This document shows positions 46,125 to 54,596 of a stretch of 64,000 bases of DNA, piece after piece. Origin of the DNA: Gammaproteobacteria bacterium (GTDB lineage: Bacteria; Pseudomonadota; Gammaproteobacteria; Ga0077536); contig JACKNH010000010.1 of assembly GCA_024234975.1 (NCBI GenBank), positions 62,001 through 126,000 on the forward strand, written 5' to 3'. Position numbers and translations under genes: made by a program. The notes under the pieces were generated by a model. The model was given only the letters and a program-made list of their open reading frames with translations, was not told where the DNA came from and ran no database searches. The stretch's first letter is position 1, and every line of letters starts with the position of its first letter.

Positions 46125-47357
46125 ATGCCGGCCGGAACCCGTATCAAGTTGTCGATCATGATGTTTCTGCAGTTTTCGATCTGGGGCGCGTGGTACGTCA
46201 CCATGGGCACTTATCTGCTTAAAATCGGTTTCGACGGGATTTCCGTCGGCGCCTCGTACAGCACCGTCAACTGGGGCGCTATTTTTGCGCCCATCGTCGC
46301 CGGGATGCTGGCTGACAGGTTTTTTTCCGCACAGAAAGTCATGGCGGTACTGCATCTTATCGGCGCGGCAATGTTGTGGTGGCTGTCGACAGTCACCAAC
46401 CCCACCGAGTTTTTCTGGATGCTGCTGGCATACGCCATCTGTTACATGCCGACTTTGGGTCTGGCCAACGCCATTTCGTTTCACCAGATGCATGATCCCG
46501 GTGTCCAGTTTCCCGCGATTCGTGTCATGGGAACGTTGGGCTGGATCGCGGTGGGCCTGCTGATTGGCATGGTCGCGCCCGCGGTGCTGGGCCATTCCAT
46601 TGAAGACACCAATCTACCGTTGAAGCTTGGCGCCTGCTTCTCTCTGGCATTGGGCCTGTTCGCCTTCGCTTTGCCGGATACGCCGCCCGGAAATCCCGGC
46701 GAGCGGCCCACGCTCAGCCAGTTGTTCGGGCTGGAAACAATCGCTTTGATGAAAGACCGCTCATTCGCGATTTTCATCCTTGGGTCATTGCTGATTTCGA
46801 TTCCACTGTCCTTTTACTACAACTTCGCCAACGCGTTCCTCAATGAAAGCGGTATGGAAAACGCCGCGGCAAAGATGACCATGGGGCAGATGTCGGAAGT
46901 CATCTTCCTGGTGTTGATTCCGGTGTTCTTCGTGCGGTTGGGCGTGAAGAAGATGTTGCTGGTGGGAATGGGCGCATGGGTGCTCCGCTACCTGCTGTTT
47001 GCGTTCGGCAACAACGACGCGCTGGTGTTCATGTACTACGCCGGCATTATTCTGCACGGCGTGTGTTTTGATTTCTTCTTCGTCACCGGCCAGATCTACG
47101 TCGACAAGGCCGTGCCCAAGGCCTTGCGCGCCAGCGCCCAGGGTTTCATTCATGTGGCAACCTATGGCGCGGGAATGTTGATCGGGTCGTGGGCGTCCGG
47201 CGTGCTAGTGGACAACTACACCGTCGAGGCCAACGGTGCGACCTCTCACCTGTGGCAGACGATCTGGATCATTCCCGGTGTCATGGCATTCGTGGTCATG
47301 GTCCTGTTCATGCTGTTCTTCAAGGATCCGCCAAACAACCTGACTGCCCGCCAATAA
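46125..47357 (+). CDS. MFS transporter, nucleoside:H+ symporter (NupG) type
   Basis: The 410-residue protein has about twelve membrane segments and matches the NHS branch of MFS: LSIMMFLQFSIWGAWYVTMG at the start, FAPIVAGMLADRFFSAQKVM, SFYYNFANAFLNESG in the centre and SAQGFIHVATYGAGMLIGSW near the end. Family members such as NupG and XapB import nucleosides with protons. The ATG at 46125 is preceded by the strong site AAGGGGGAG. Nucleoside import fits the salvage enzymes at 0-1 kb and 16-18 kb, although they are far away. It converges with the PQQ dehydrogenase gene. Confidence 0.85.
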   Translation: MPAGTRIKLSIMMFLQFSIWGAWYVTMGTYLLKIGFDGISVGASYSTVNWGAIFAPIVAGMLADRFFSAQKVMAVLHLIGAAMLWWLSTVTNPTEFFWMLLAYAICYMPTLGLANAISFHQMHDPGVQFPAIRVMGTLGWIAVGLLIGMVAPAVLGHSIEDTNLPLKLGACFSLALGLFAFALPDTPPGNPGERPTLSQLFGLETIALMKDRSFAIFILGSLLISIPLSFYYNFANAFLNESGMENAAAKMTMGQMSEVIFLVLIPVFFVRLGVKKMLLVGMGAWVLRYLLFAFGNNDALVFMYYAGIILHGVCFDFFFVTGQIYVDKAVPKALRASAQGFIHVATYGAGMLIGSWASGVLVDNYTVEANGATSHLWQTIWIIPGVMAFVVMVLFMLFFKDPPNNLTARQ

Positions 47358-47366
47358 GTCACGGCA

Positions 47367-47397
47367 CACCCGTGCCGGACGCGACGCCGCACGGGTG
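47367..47397. terminator. Hairpin in convergent gap
   Basis: CACCCGTGC (47367-47375) and GCACGGGTG (47389-47397) form a perfect 9-bp stem with a 13-nt loop in the 51-bp gap between the convergent permease and quinoprotein genes. A T run is lacking; the terminator role is inferred from position. Confidence 0.45.
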
Positions 47398-47408
47398 CGT
47401 CTACGGCA

Positions 47409-49091
47409 TCAATACAGCGTAAACGCGTACAGCATGTCATTGACCGCCAGGAGCAGGTGCTGACGACCGTTGACTTCATAAGTCTGCGGACCGTTGGTGA
47501 TATTGCCGATGCGCGTATGCCACAGCAATTCACCATTGGCGCCATCGAAGGCCACCGCGTTGCCGCTGCCGTCACCGGTGAAAACCAGTCCGGTCCTGGT
47601 GGTCAGAATGCCGGCGCCGACACTGCCACCGCCTGGCCATTCGTGTCGCCATATGGTTTTGCCATTGCGATAGTCGATTGCCTGGAAGGCGGTGCTGTCG
47701 AAACCGACGATCGCCGCCCGTTTGCCACCCAGGCCCATCGAGCCGCGCGGGTCGGGATCCGTGAGGTAGAGGATATTGAAGCCATTATTCTCATGCGTGT
47801 AGAACAGGCCGAGATCCGGGTTGTAGGCAGGGGGCTGCCAGTTGGTGACACCGCCCTCGACGGGGGAGACCAGCGAGCCGGGAATCGTCGCTTCCTTGGC
47901 CGGGTTCGGATCCGGCGAACCATTCCTGCGGATCCCCCTGGACCAGTTCGACGTCGTGCCGTACTGGCGGGTGACGATGGGTTTGCCTGTCAACCGGTCG
48001 ACCGTGAAGAAATAACCGTTGCGTGCCGCGGTCGACACGAGCTTGCGGGGTTCGCCATCGATGATGCCGTCAATGAGCACCGGCGTTTGCGCCGAATCCC
48101 AGTCATGGGTGTCATGCGGTGAGGTCTGGAAATACCAGGCCATTTCACCGGTGGATACTTTTATCGCAATAAGCGAGCAGGTGAACAGGTTGTCACCAGG
48201 TCGTGCCACGCCGGTATAGCCGGGCGTCGGATTGCCGGAACCGAATATGTAGTAGTCAGTTTCGGGGTCATAGACGCCTGGTATCCAGACCTGGCCGCCA
48301 CCGTGGCGCGCGGCTTCGAGGTTGGGCCAGGTTTCAAGTCCCGGGTCACCGGGGTTTTGCGGTGTCGTGTTGAATATCCATTGCAGTTCGCCGGTCGCGG
48401 GATCAAACGACTGCAGGAACCCGGGCGAATCAAGATCGTTGCCGGTACCCACAAGGACGTGGTTACCGATCACGATGGGCGACATCGTGGAGAAATACTG
48501 CTCTTCCAAGGATGCAATCGGCGTGTGCCAGAGTTCCGTGCCGTTGCGGGCGTCCAACGCGACGAGATAGTTGTCCGGCGTCTCGAACAGCAGGTTATTG
48601 TTCCAGATGGCGGCGCCGCGGTTGCCGATATGCGTGCCGCCACGGGTCTTCCAGAAGAAATGCCAGAGTTCCTCACCAGTGGCGGCATCCAGCGCCCAGA
48701 CATGGTCCGGCGCGGTCACATAGAGCACGCCATTGACCTGCAGCACGGCGCCCTTGATGGTGGGGGGCGGAATGCGAAAATCGCCGCCACCTTCGCCGCC
48801 GACTTCGGTCTTTACCGTCGACGGCGGCGCGAACGGGTTGCTGTTGCTGCCGCTGCGAATGTCCGGGTTCATCCGCACCGCCCAGGCCAGCGTGAGCTGC
48901 TTGACGGTATGTTTGTCGATTTGCTCAAGCAGGCTGTAGCGCTTGCCGGTGTAATCGCCGGAGTAGGAGAGCCATTCGCCTGCAAGCGGTGAGGTGAGTG
49001 ATTCAGGCGAGAGCACGACCTGCTGGGTCTGGCCGAGCGCAGGTGCTGCTGCCATCAGCGCCGCCGAAAGTGTCAGAGTGAGCTTTTTCAT
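47409..49091 (-). CDS. Periplasmic PQQ-dependent dehydrogenase (no haem domain)
   Basis: The 560-residue protein has a signal peptide (MKKLTLTLSAALMAAAPALG) and an eight-bladed quinoprotein propeller: WLSYSGDYTGKRYSLLEQID near the start, ALDAATGEELWHFFWKTRGG, FYTHENNGFNILYLTDPDPR and VFTGDGSGNAVAFDGANGEL. Such enzymes oxidise alcohols or sugars in the periplasm with PQQ. There is no C-terminal CxxCH, so electrons must go to a separate carrier. The cytochrome c gene directly upstream overlaps it by 4 nt and is the obvious acceptor. The substrate is not predictable. PQQ synthesis genes are not in this window. Confidence 0.9.
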   Translation of the reverse strand: MKKLTLTLSAALMAAAPALGQTQQVVLSPESLTSPLAGEWLSYSGDYTGKRYSLLEQIDKHTVKQLTLAWAVRMNPDIRSGSNSNPFAPPSTVKTEVGGEGGGDFRIPPPTIKGAVLQVNGVLYVTAPDHVWALDAATGEELWHFFWKTRGGTHIGNRGAAIWNNNLLFETPDNYLVALDARNGTELWHTPIASLEEQYFSTMSPIVIGNHVLVGTGNDLDSPGFLQSFDPATGELQWIFNTTPQNPGDPGLETWPNLEAARHGGGQVWIPGVYDPETDYYIFGSGNPTPGYTGVARPGDNLFTCSLIAIKVSTGEMAWYFQTSPHDTHDWDSAQTPVLIDGIIDGEPRKLVSTAARNGYFFTVDRLTGKPIVTRQYGTTSNWSRGIRRNGSPDPNPAKEATIPGSLVSPVEGGVTNWQPPAYNPDLGLFYTHENNGFNILYLTDPDPRGSMGLGGKRAAIVGFDSTAFQAIDYRNGKTIWRHEWPGGGSVGAGILTTRTGLVFTGDGSGNAVAFDGANGELLWHTRIGNITNGPQTYEVNGRQHLLLAVNDMLYAFTLY

Positions 49092-49987
49092 TTCAGTGTC
49101 GCCAGGTAAGCGGTGACGTCATGCATCGTGTCGTCGGACAATTGCGCGCGTAATTTACGATGCCGGATCAGCGGGTCGTTGATGGAAATCGAGGCAACGC
49201 CAGGCCCGGCTGTGCGGGCAAAGCTGCGGTAGCGACCGTCGGACATCACCAGGCTTACGGTGAAATCGTCCAGACGTTTCAACTCGCCTTCTATCCGTTG
49301 GCCGTCATGCATCGTCACCACGACGGTGGTACGCGGTGTCGAACCGGTTGCATCCGGGTCAGGCGGTCCCCAGCGACGCCCGGCTACCCAGCTGTTCTGC
49401 AGGTTTTCCGCACTGTTGATGCGGCTGGCGATATTGCGCAAATCACCCGTGACCGAATGGCACGCCGTGCATTCACGGTCAAAGAACCGTTTGCCCTTGC
49501 GCGCATTGCCAACAACGATATCCAGTGCCACTTCTGTACCAGGTGGCGGCGCACCCTGCGGCCGGGACGTTGCCACCACACTGTGTATGTACTCGGCAAC
49601 GGCAAGGATGTCGGCATCCGGTAATGGCAGCGCCGGCATGGGCGTCGCACCCGGCGTACTACGCCCTTGCTTGACCACGGGCAGGATCAATTCACCCGCT
49701 TCATCGCTGAGCACCAGCTGCGAGCGCAACAGGTTGGGGCCACCGATATCACCCCCGCGCAGGTCCACGCCGTGACAGCTGCGGCAGTTGATGCCATATA
49801 AGGCCTGGCCGCGGGCAATCCGCTCTGGGTCGCCAGCGGCACGTTGCTGGGCGGGAAACGTGGGTTGGGTCATCCACTCCGGCAATTCTGCCGCGGAGGC
49901 GTCAGGTGTGCTGACTGAGATCGCCACGGCTACTGCGAAGAAGGACGCGGCGCCACGCCAGCCGCAGGCTTTCAGAGCTGATTGCAT
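49088..49987 (-). CDS. Periplasmic dihaem cytochrome c, partner of the PQQ dehydrogenase
   Basis: The 299-residue protein has a signal peptide ending near DASA and two haem c sites: C68-R-S-C-H72 with axial M117 in TPMPALPLP, and C173-T-A-C-H177. The last 100 residues carry a small beta domain (TTVVVTMHDGQRIEGELKRL, DDFTVSLVMSDGRYRSFART) of the kind appended to cytochromes next to PQQ enzymes. It probably accepts electrons from the dehydrogenase encoded by the overlapping downstream gene and passes them to an oxidase. The start chosen has GGGGG 5-9 nt upstream; a longer start adds 17 basic residues. Confidence 0.88.
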   Translation of the reverse strand: MQSALKACGWRGAASFFAVAVAISVSTPDASAAELPEWMTQPTFPAQQRAAGDPERIARGQALYGINCRSCHGVDLRGGDIGGPNLLRSQLVLSDEAGELILPVVKQGRSTPGATPMPALPLPDADILAVAEYIHSVVATSRPQGAPPPGTEVALDIVVGNARKGKRFFDRECTACHSVTGDLRNIASRINSAENLQNSWVAGRRWGPPDPDATGSTPRTTVVVTMHDGQRIEGELKRLDDFTVSLVMSDGRYRSFARTAGPGVASISINDPLIRHRKLRAQLSDDTMHDVTAYLATLK

Positions 49988-50102
49988 TATTTCCCCCAAC
50001 CGGCGCAATGAGTGGCGCCGGGACTGACGTTGCTGCATTCGATGCGGCCAATACTACTATGTCGGCGACCGCGGCCGGGATGTCCCCGCCGCGGTCAAGG
50101 CA

Positions 50103-51029
50103 TCACGCGCAGCCGAGCAGGCCGGCAAGGTGTCGATGACCGCTGGCGATCGCGCCGAACGGATCATCGCTGACATCGATTTCTATGAAGCCGTGTCCGG
50201 CGCCGATGGACTGCATGGTGGCCAGCACACTGGCGAAATCAGTCTTGCCGCTGCCTGGTGCAAATAACTGCCGCGCCGGTTCATCGGTGACCACATCCGG
50301 ATCGAAATCCTTCATGTGGCAGGCGAGCACGCGCCCTGCGTAACGCTGGAGGTAGGCCACAGGGTCGAGTCCCATCGACGCCAGCCAACCCAGGTCCATC
50401 TCGATCAATACCAACGCTGGATCGGTCTTTTCCATCAAATAGTCGTACGCCACAACATGTTCAACCGGCATGAATTCGACGTGATGATTGTGATAACCGA
50501 AGGTCAGGCCGAGCGCTTTGTATTCCCGCGCGGCCGCGTTGAGACTTTCCGCCAGTTTGTCGAGTTGTGCGAGGCTCTCGGGCGGTACGAGCGTGAAGCG
50601 CCCATTGCGCATCTGTGCGAATGAAGTCGGTGCGGCAATGACGACGGTGTTCACGCCCAACTGATGCGCCAGCTCAGCCGTCGGGCCGATATTGGTCAGT
50701 GTTCCATCAATATGCGAAAACGGCGTGCTGATGCCGTTGTCGCGGGCGATGGCGGCAAACTCCGCAGGTTGCAGACCGAACACTTTCGCGTCCGGGCCAC
50801 CGGTCAGACCGAACAGCTCGGCCTCACGAATGCCAATCTGTGCAAGACGCGCCAGTGTGCCCGCCACATCCTTCTGCAGGCCTTCGCGAACCGTGAATAA
50901 TTGCACGCCACTGGCCAGCGGCGAACAGGCCTCGGCGTCGGCCCGCCGCGACGGAACCGTCACGCACCCGGCGACAACGGCGGTGGTGGTGAAATAACCC
51001 ATGGTGTTGATGAAGCGGCGGCGATTCAT
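50103..51029 (-). CDS. Tat-exported lipoprotein, sugar-phosphate isomerase/epimerase-like TIM barrel
   Basis: The 308-residue protein begins MNRRRFINTMGYFTTTAVVAGC, combining a twin-arginine motif with a lipobox cysteine at C22. The remainder is a xylose-isomerase-like (AP endonuclease family 2) TIM barrel: GVQLFTVREGLQKDVAGTLA, EAELFGLTGG, FGYHNHHVEFMPV, LIEMDLGWLASMGLDP and VLACHMKDFDPDV, with the metal-site His and Glu/Asp residues present. This family includes many predicted periplasmic sugar isomerases with unknown substrates. GGGAG lies upstream of the ATG. It is a single gene between the quinoprotein pair and the MAPEG gene. Confidence 0.83.
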   Translation of the reverse strand: MNRRRFINTMGYFTTTAVVAGCVTVPSRRADAEACSPLASGVQLFTVREGLQKDVAGTLARLAQIGIREAELFGLTGGPDAKVFGLQPAEFAAIARDNGISTPFSHIDGTLTNIGPTAELAHQLGVNTVVIAAPTSFAQMRNGRFTLVPPESLAQLDKLAESLNAAAREYKALGLTFGYHNHHVEFMPVEHVVAYDYLMEKTDPALVLIEMDLGWLASMGLDPVAYLQRYAGRVLACHMKDFDPDVVTDEPARQLFAPGSGKTDFASVLATMQSIGAGHGFIEIDVSDDPFGAIASGHRHLAGLLGCA

Positions 51030-51172
51030 GCGCGTAACTCCCTGGTAATGGTTGTAATTCTGACCCGGACCCCAGCGACGCCGCATCGTAGCACACCGGT
51101 CGAAGCGCGTTGGACGCCGGGCCATCCACCTACCGGATTATGCATACCGGTCAATACGCGGCGCGACGAGGT

Positions 51173-51592
51173 TCAGACACCCGTTACCCTAAGCAGCAGC
51201 AGGACGGCGAGCGCCATCAACATGCACCAGCCCAGTGTGAACGTCAGCCGCCGCGCCGGTATTGCGTTGCGGCCGGTGTGGACAACCACATGGGCGATAC
51301 GGGCGGCGACGTAAAGTGTTGCGAATACGATCGCCAGGGTGCCGGCGGCATTCAACACATACAGGCTGATCACCATGACATAGAACAGCACGGGGGTTTC
51401 AAACTGGTTGCGTATCGAATTGTTGACCTGGATGACATAGTCGGGCCAGGCGTCCTCATGCAATGCGCGGCGAGCGACGTTCACTTCGCCGTTCAGCAAT
51501 GCGCGCTTCTTTCTGCGCAGCAACATCAGGTACAAGGCGAATGTCAGAACGAACTGTGCCAGTAGTGGTATGAAGATGTAGTGCGCTTGCAT
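51173..51592 (-). CDS. MAPEG-family membrane protein
   Basis: A 139-residue four-helix membrane protein of the MAPEG family (eicosanoid and glutathione metabolism relatives; bacterial members have no settled function). Family features: IPLLAQFVLTFALYLMLLRR, then NSIRNQFETPVLFYVMVISL with the conserved NxxRNQFE patch, and ARIAHVVVHTGRNAIPARRL. The start ATG (MQAHYIFIPLL) has GGAGC 7 nt upstream. It follows the methyltransferase gene by about 30 bp on the same strand. Confidence 0.85.
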   Translation of the reverse strand: MQAHYIFIPLLAQFVLTFALYLMLLRRKKRALLNGEVNVARRALHEDAWPDYVIQVNNSIRNQFETPVLFYVMVISLYVLNAAGTLAIVFATLYVAARIAHVVVHTGRNAIPARRLTFTLGWCMLMALAVLLLLRVTGV

Positions 51593-51622
51593 GGACTTTG
51601 CTCCGGAACGGGACGTCGGCAA

Positions 51623-52231
51623 TCAGTCCGATTTGCGGACGTCAAAATAATGGTTGTCGTGGGCATCAGTGAACGTCGCGACCACTTCCATGCCATGTGC
51701 CTGCAACAACGCGCGGTAGCCGGCTGCACCCAGCGAAACGGACTTGCGGCCGGTCGACATGTCGTCCCAGTCGCACACCTGTTCGGGTGCGGTAAACAGG
51801 AAGCGGCCACCGGGCAGCAATGCGTCGCCTATATGTTCGAGCAGCCGCGTCTGTTCATCCACCGGCAGCAGGAAAAGCAGGCCGATGGCGATGATGCCGG
51901 CGTAGCGTTGGCCGAAGAAATCCGAAACATGCGCGGCTTCGCAGGCCGCGGGCGCTGTGGGGTGCAGGCGCTGGAATTCCGCGAGCGCGGTCGGCGACGC
52001 ATCGATACCCGCGACCAGAAAACCGTCTTCGGCAAGTGCCGTTGCAATGGGAGCGCCGCTGCCACAACCCAGGTCGAGAATCAATGTCCCGCGCGGCAGG
52101 CGCGACGCCCAGTCGCGAACCTCCTGAACGTTGATGGAGGAATGCGCGCGATGACGGATCAGTTTGTCGGCAACTGCTTCCCAGCCGTGTGATGGGTCCT
52201 GTTCGGGCATGGGTGTTGATCGGTCGTTCAT
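51623..52231 (-). CDS. SAM-dependent methyltransferase (class I)
   Basis: The 202-residue protein has the SAM-binding motif LILDLGCGSGAP at residues 50-61, an acidic motif II loop GIDASPTALAEF and GGRFLFTAPEQ as motif III. The fold is that of small-molecule methyltransferases; the target is unknown. It ends with VVATFTDAHDNHYFDVRKSD. Same strand as the P-loop kinase gene upstream (12 bp apart) and the MAPEG gene downstream. Confidence 0.82.
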   Translation of the reverse strand: MNDRSTPMPEQDPSHGWEAVADKLIRHRAHSSINVQEVRDWASRLPRGTLILDLGCGSGAPIATALAEDGFLVAGIDASPTALAEFQRLHPTAPAACEAAHVSDFFGQRYAGIIAIGLLFLLPVDEQTRLLEHIGDALLPGGRFLFTAPEQVCDWDDMSTGRKSVSLGAAGYRALLQAHGMEVVATFTDAHDNHYFDVRKSD

Positions 52232-52243
52232 TGATTTCTCTGT

Positions 52244-52759
52244 TCACTCGCTGCCAGTCATGGCGTCAAATTCGGCATCGGTCTCAGGTACGGACCGCAG
52301 ATGGATGCCGGCGCCGGAATATCCTGCCAGCAATGCGAGGTGTCCGCGCAGTGACAGGTCGCCGTCCCGCTGATAATACCCGCTGACCCACTCGAGCAGG
52401 AATGGCAGTTTCTCCTGTTGCTGTTCGGGCGTCGGATATTTATGCGGCTCCCACGGTCGGCTGCGGCAGTTCGCAAGGCATTGCTGTTCGCCGGGGTCGA
52501 GCAGAATGAGTTTTGGTAGCCAGGGCAGGCAGGCCGCGATCAGGTTCGCGTAGCAGCCTTCGATAATCCACCCCACATGCTGCCGACAAAACGCCTCCAC
52601 CATGGTGCGTGCTTCGCCCGCATCACGCGGTTGTGCAATCTCACCCGGCACGAAGGCGACGAGATCGAGGTCGAGCATTGGCACACCGTGCCTGAGCGCC
52701 AGCTTCTGCGCCAGTGTGGACTTGCCGGAACCGGCGTTACCGACGATGGCGAATTTCAT
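52244..52759 (-). CDS. P-loop kinase-like ATPase (adenylate-kinase/topology-modulation type)
   Basis: A 171-residue protein with Walker A GNAGSGKST at residues 7-15 and an adenylate-kinase-like layout: LDLDLVAFVPGE, WIIEGCYANLIAACLPWLPK, LILLDPGEQQCLANCRSRPW. It resembles the family annotated as topology modulation protein or AAA family ATPase, whose substrates are unknown. I start at MKFAIVGNAGSG; six extra upstream residues are possible. Between the YdeI-like gene and the methyltransferase gene on the same strand. Confidence 0.75.
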   Translation of the reverse strand: MKFAIVGNAGSGKSTLAQKLALRHGVPMLDLDLVAFVPGEIAQPRDAGEARTMVEAFCRQHVGWIIEGCYANLIAACLPWLPKLILLDPGEQQCLANCRSRPWEPHKYPTPEQQQEKLPFLLEWVSGYYQRDGDLSLRGHLALLAGYSGAGIHLRSVPETDAEFDAMTGSE

Positions 52760-52780
52760 CCGTGGCGCGCCTGCCATCCG

Positions 52781-53722
52781 CTACTTCTTGACACCATGTT
52801 CACGCGCCAATGCCCGCGCAACCTTGCCAATCAGCGCATAAGGCATCGGGTCCGCCAGCGGGAATTTCAGATTGCCCTTGTCACCACGGTACGGCGCCAG
52901 GGCCTTGTCCAGTGCCGGCGTCGCCGTGAGCGGAGGGTAAATGCCGATATGCTGCTTGAAGGCGGCAAAGTAGCAGAATATCCGCTCACAACGGTAAGCG
53001 GGCATCTTGTAACTGATGACTTCAGTTGCTTCCGGCACTGCCTTGATGATGACCGCCCGGATTTTCTTCAATATGGGTTGCACTGTCGCCGGTGCGGCCG
53101 CGATGTAGGCGTCTACCGATGGCGTGTCGCCGACTGCCTTATTCTTGGCCGGTCTGCCGCCGGCCTGTGGAATGCGCAGTTGCCGTGCACTGAAATCCAG
53201 AAGTTGCGCGAACCTTCGTAACCGGGTGGCCTCCTGTTTGGCGCCAGTCACCCAACCAATGGCCAGCCGACGATAGGAAGGCGGTTGTGACTCGAAGAAC
53301 TTCGCCGCGGTCTTGTGCCGTTGCAGTGTTTTCAGCATTGGCGCAGGTAGTTCCGCCAGCGCTTTCTCGTAGGTATAGATTCCGCTGCGTTCAGCATTTC
53401 TGTGTTGAAACGCAGCGAGTCCGTCGGCGTGCATGCGGCCTTCCGCAGTCAGTACTTCGATGCGCTTGATGTTGACCGCGCTCCATGTACTTCCCGGGCG
53501 GCGCGGCGTGAAGCGGATCATGTAGCTGTCATCATCGATGCGCTTGCGAACACCATCAATCCAGCCGTAGCACAGCGCTTCGTCAACGGATTGGGGCCAG
53601 GTCAGACTGGGTCTGCCCGTCTGCTTTTTCCAGAATCCCACCCAGAGTTCGCCTGCCGAGCGATGGTTGCGCGATAGCCAGCGGCGGAAATGAGCAGGGG
53701 TGGCAAAGAAATGCGGGCTCAT
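52781..53722 (-). CDS. YdeI-type protein fused to a DUF1801 domain
   Basis: The 313-residue protein joins two families. Residues 1-190 match YdeI/OmdA (FATPAHFRRWLSRNHRSAGE, SVDEALCYGWIDGVRKRIDD, RFTPRRPGSTWSAVNIKRIE), linked in E. coli to bacteriocin and peptide sensitivity. Residues 205-305 are DUF1801 (YIAAAPATVQPILKKIRAVI, EATEVISYKMPAYRCERIFC, IGIYPPLTATPALDKAL), a YdhG-like fold. Both domains often occur separately and neither has a firm biochemical role. It overlaps the ceramidase-like gene upstream by 4 nt. Confidence 0.8.
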   Translation of the reverse strand: MSPHFFATPAHFRRWLSRNHRSAGELWVGFWKKQTGRPSLTWPQSVDEALCYGWIDGVRKRIDDDSYMIRFTPRRPGSTWSAVNIKRIEVLTAEGRMHADGLAAFQHRNAERSGIYTYEKALAELPAPMLKTLQRHKTAAKFFESQPPSYRRLAIGWVTGAKQEATRLRRFAQLLDFSARQLRIPQAGGRPAKNKAVGDTPSVDAYIAAAPATVQPILKKIRAVIIKAVPEATEVISYKMPAYRCERIFCYFAAFKQHIGIYPPLTATPALDKALAPYRGDKGNLKFPLADPMPYALIGKVARALAREHGVKK

Positions 53723-54507
53723 GCCTGTATACGCCCAAGCGGTTGGTAGTCCAGCGCAGGTTTGCGGCGGCGGATCATCCAGGCCAGGCAGCAGCAGGCT
53801 GCGGCGGCGCTGAGATGTTTCAATGTATGGCCGCTGACGGTTTGTTCCGAAGCCACGTAAACGGCCGCGTCACAGGCTTCCAGCAGTTTCGCCACCACGT
53901 AAAACACCAGTGCGAGCAACAACAGGTGTTGATGCGTAAAGCGGCTGCGAAACCCGGCCAGCGCCGCGCCGGCCAGCAGCAGCGGTGCGAACTGTACCCA
54001 GACATACAGCCGCAGATCCCCGGTTACCCGCCAGTAGACGATGCTCACAATGCCGATGACCAGCGCCGGAATCAGTGCGCCGTGTCCCAGGCTGATGCTG
54101 ACGTACTCAGCAACAATGGCGCACAGCAATGCCATGAAGCCGATGGTCATGGGCAATCGATCCCAGACCAGTGTCGCGTCGGATGGGGCGAGGTGATACC
54201 AGGCGGAGCCAAGCGCGACCAGCGAGATGCCGGTAAACGTGACCAGCCACAGGCTTCGCGCAGGCATTCTGTGTTGACGGTAGCAGCCCATCAGGCCAAA
54301 TCCACCTGCCAGAAGAAACGGCAGGTTGGAAATCACGTCCAGACCATTGGGAATGCCCCAGACTGTTCGTGCGTCAGCAAACTGGTGGTAATGCTGGTCC
54401 TGGCCAATGAACGGCAGCGCGAATACGATGACACAGCTGACGATGGCTGTGCCGAAGAATATCTGCCGGCTGAGAGAAAATCGTGCGCGACTGGCCGATG
54501 ACTGCAT
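53719..54507 (-). CDS. Ceramidase-like (CREST superfamily) membrane hydrolase
   Basis: A 262-residue polytopic membrane protein. It shows the alkaline-ceramidase/CREST signatures GIPNGLDVISNLPFLLAG, LGSAWYHLAPSDATLVWDRL with the histidine and the following D, and SGHTLKHLSAAAACCC with the two late histidines; these are the metal-binding His, Ser and Asp positions of the superfamily. Family enzymes hydrolyse amides or act as receptors in eukaryotes; bacterial members are uncharacterised. It is translationally coupled to the YdeI-DUF1801 gene (4-nt overlap). Confidence 0.72.
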   Translation of the reverse strand: MQSSASRARFSLSRQIFFGTAIVSCVIVFALPFIGQDQHYHQFADARTVWGIPNGLDVISNLPFLLAGGFGLMGCYRQHRMPARSLWLVTFTGISLVALGSAWYHLAPSDATLVWDRLPMTIGFMALLCAIVAEYVSISLGHGALIPALVIGIVSIVYWRVTGDLRLYVWVQFAPLLLAGAALAGFRSRFTHQHLLLLALVFYVVAKLLEACDAAVYVASEQTVSGHTLKHLSAAAACCCLAWMIRRRKPALDYQPLGRIQA

Positions 54508-54596
54508 TTTCAGGCTCGGTGGTTGTCGTGGCCCAGGGTAGTATCAGGGCGTGAGGCGTGCATGGGCAATTCTGTCGCCCGCGAGTTCCGGAAACA

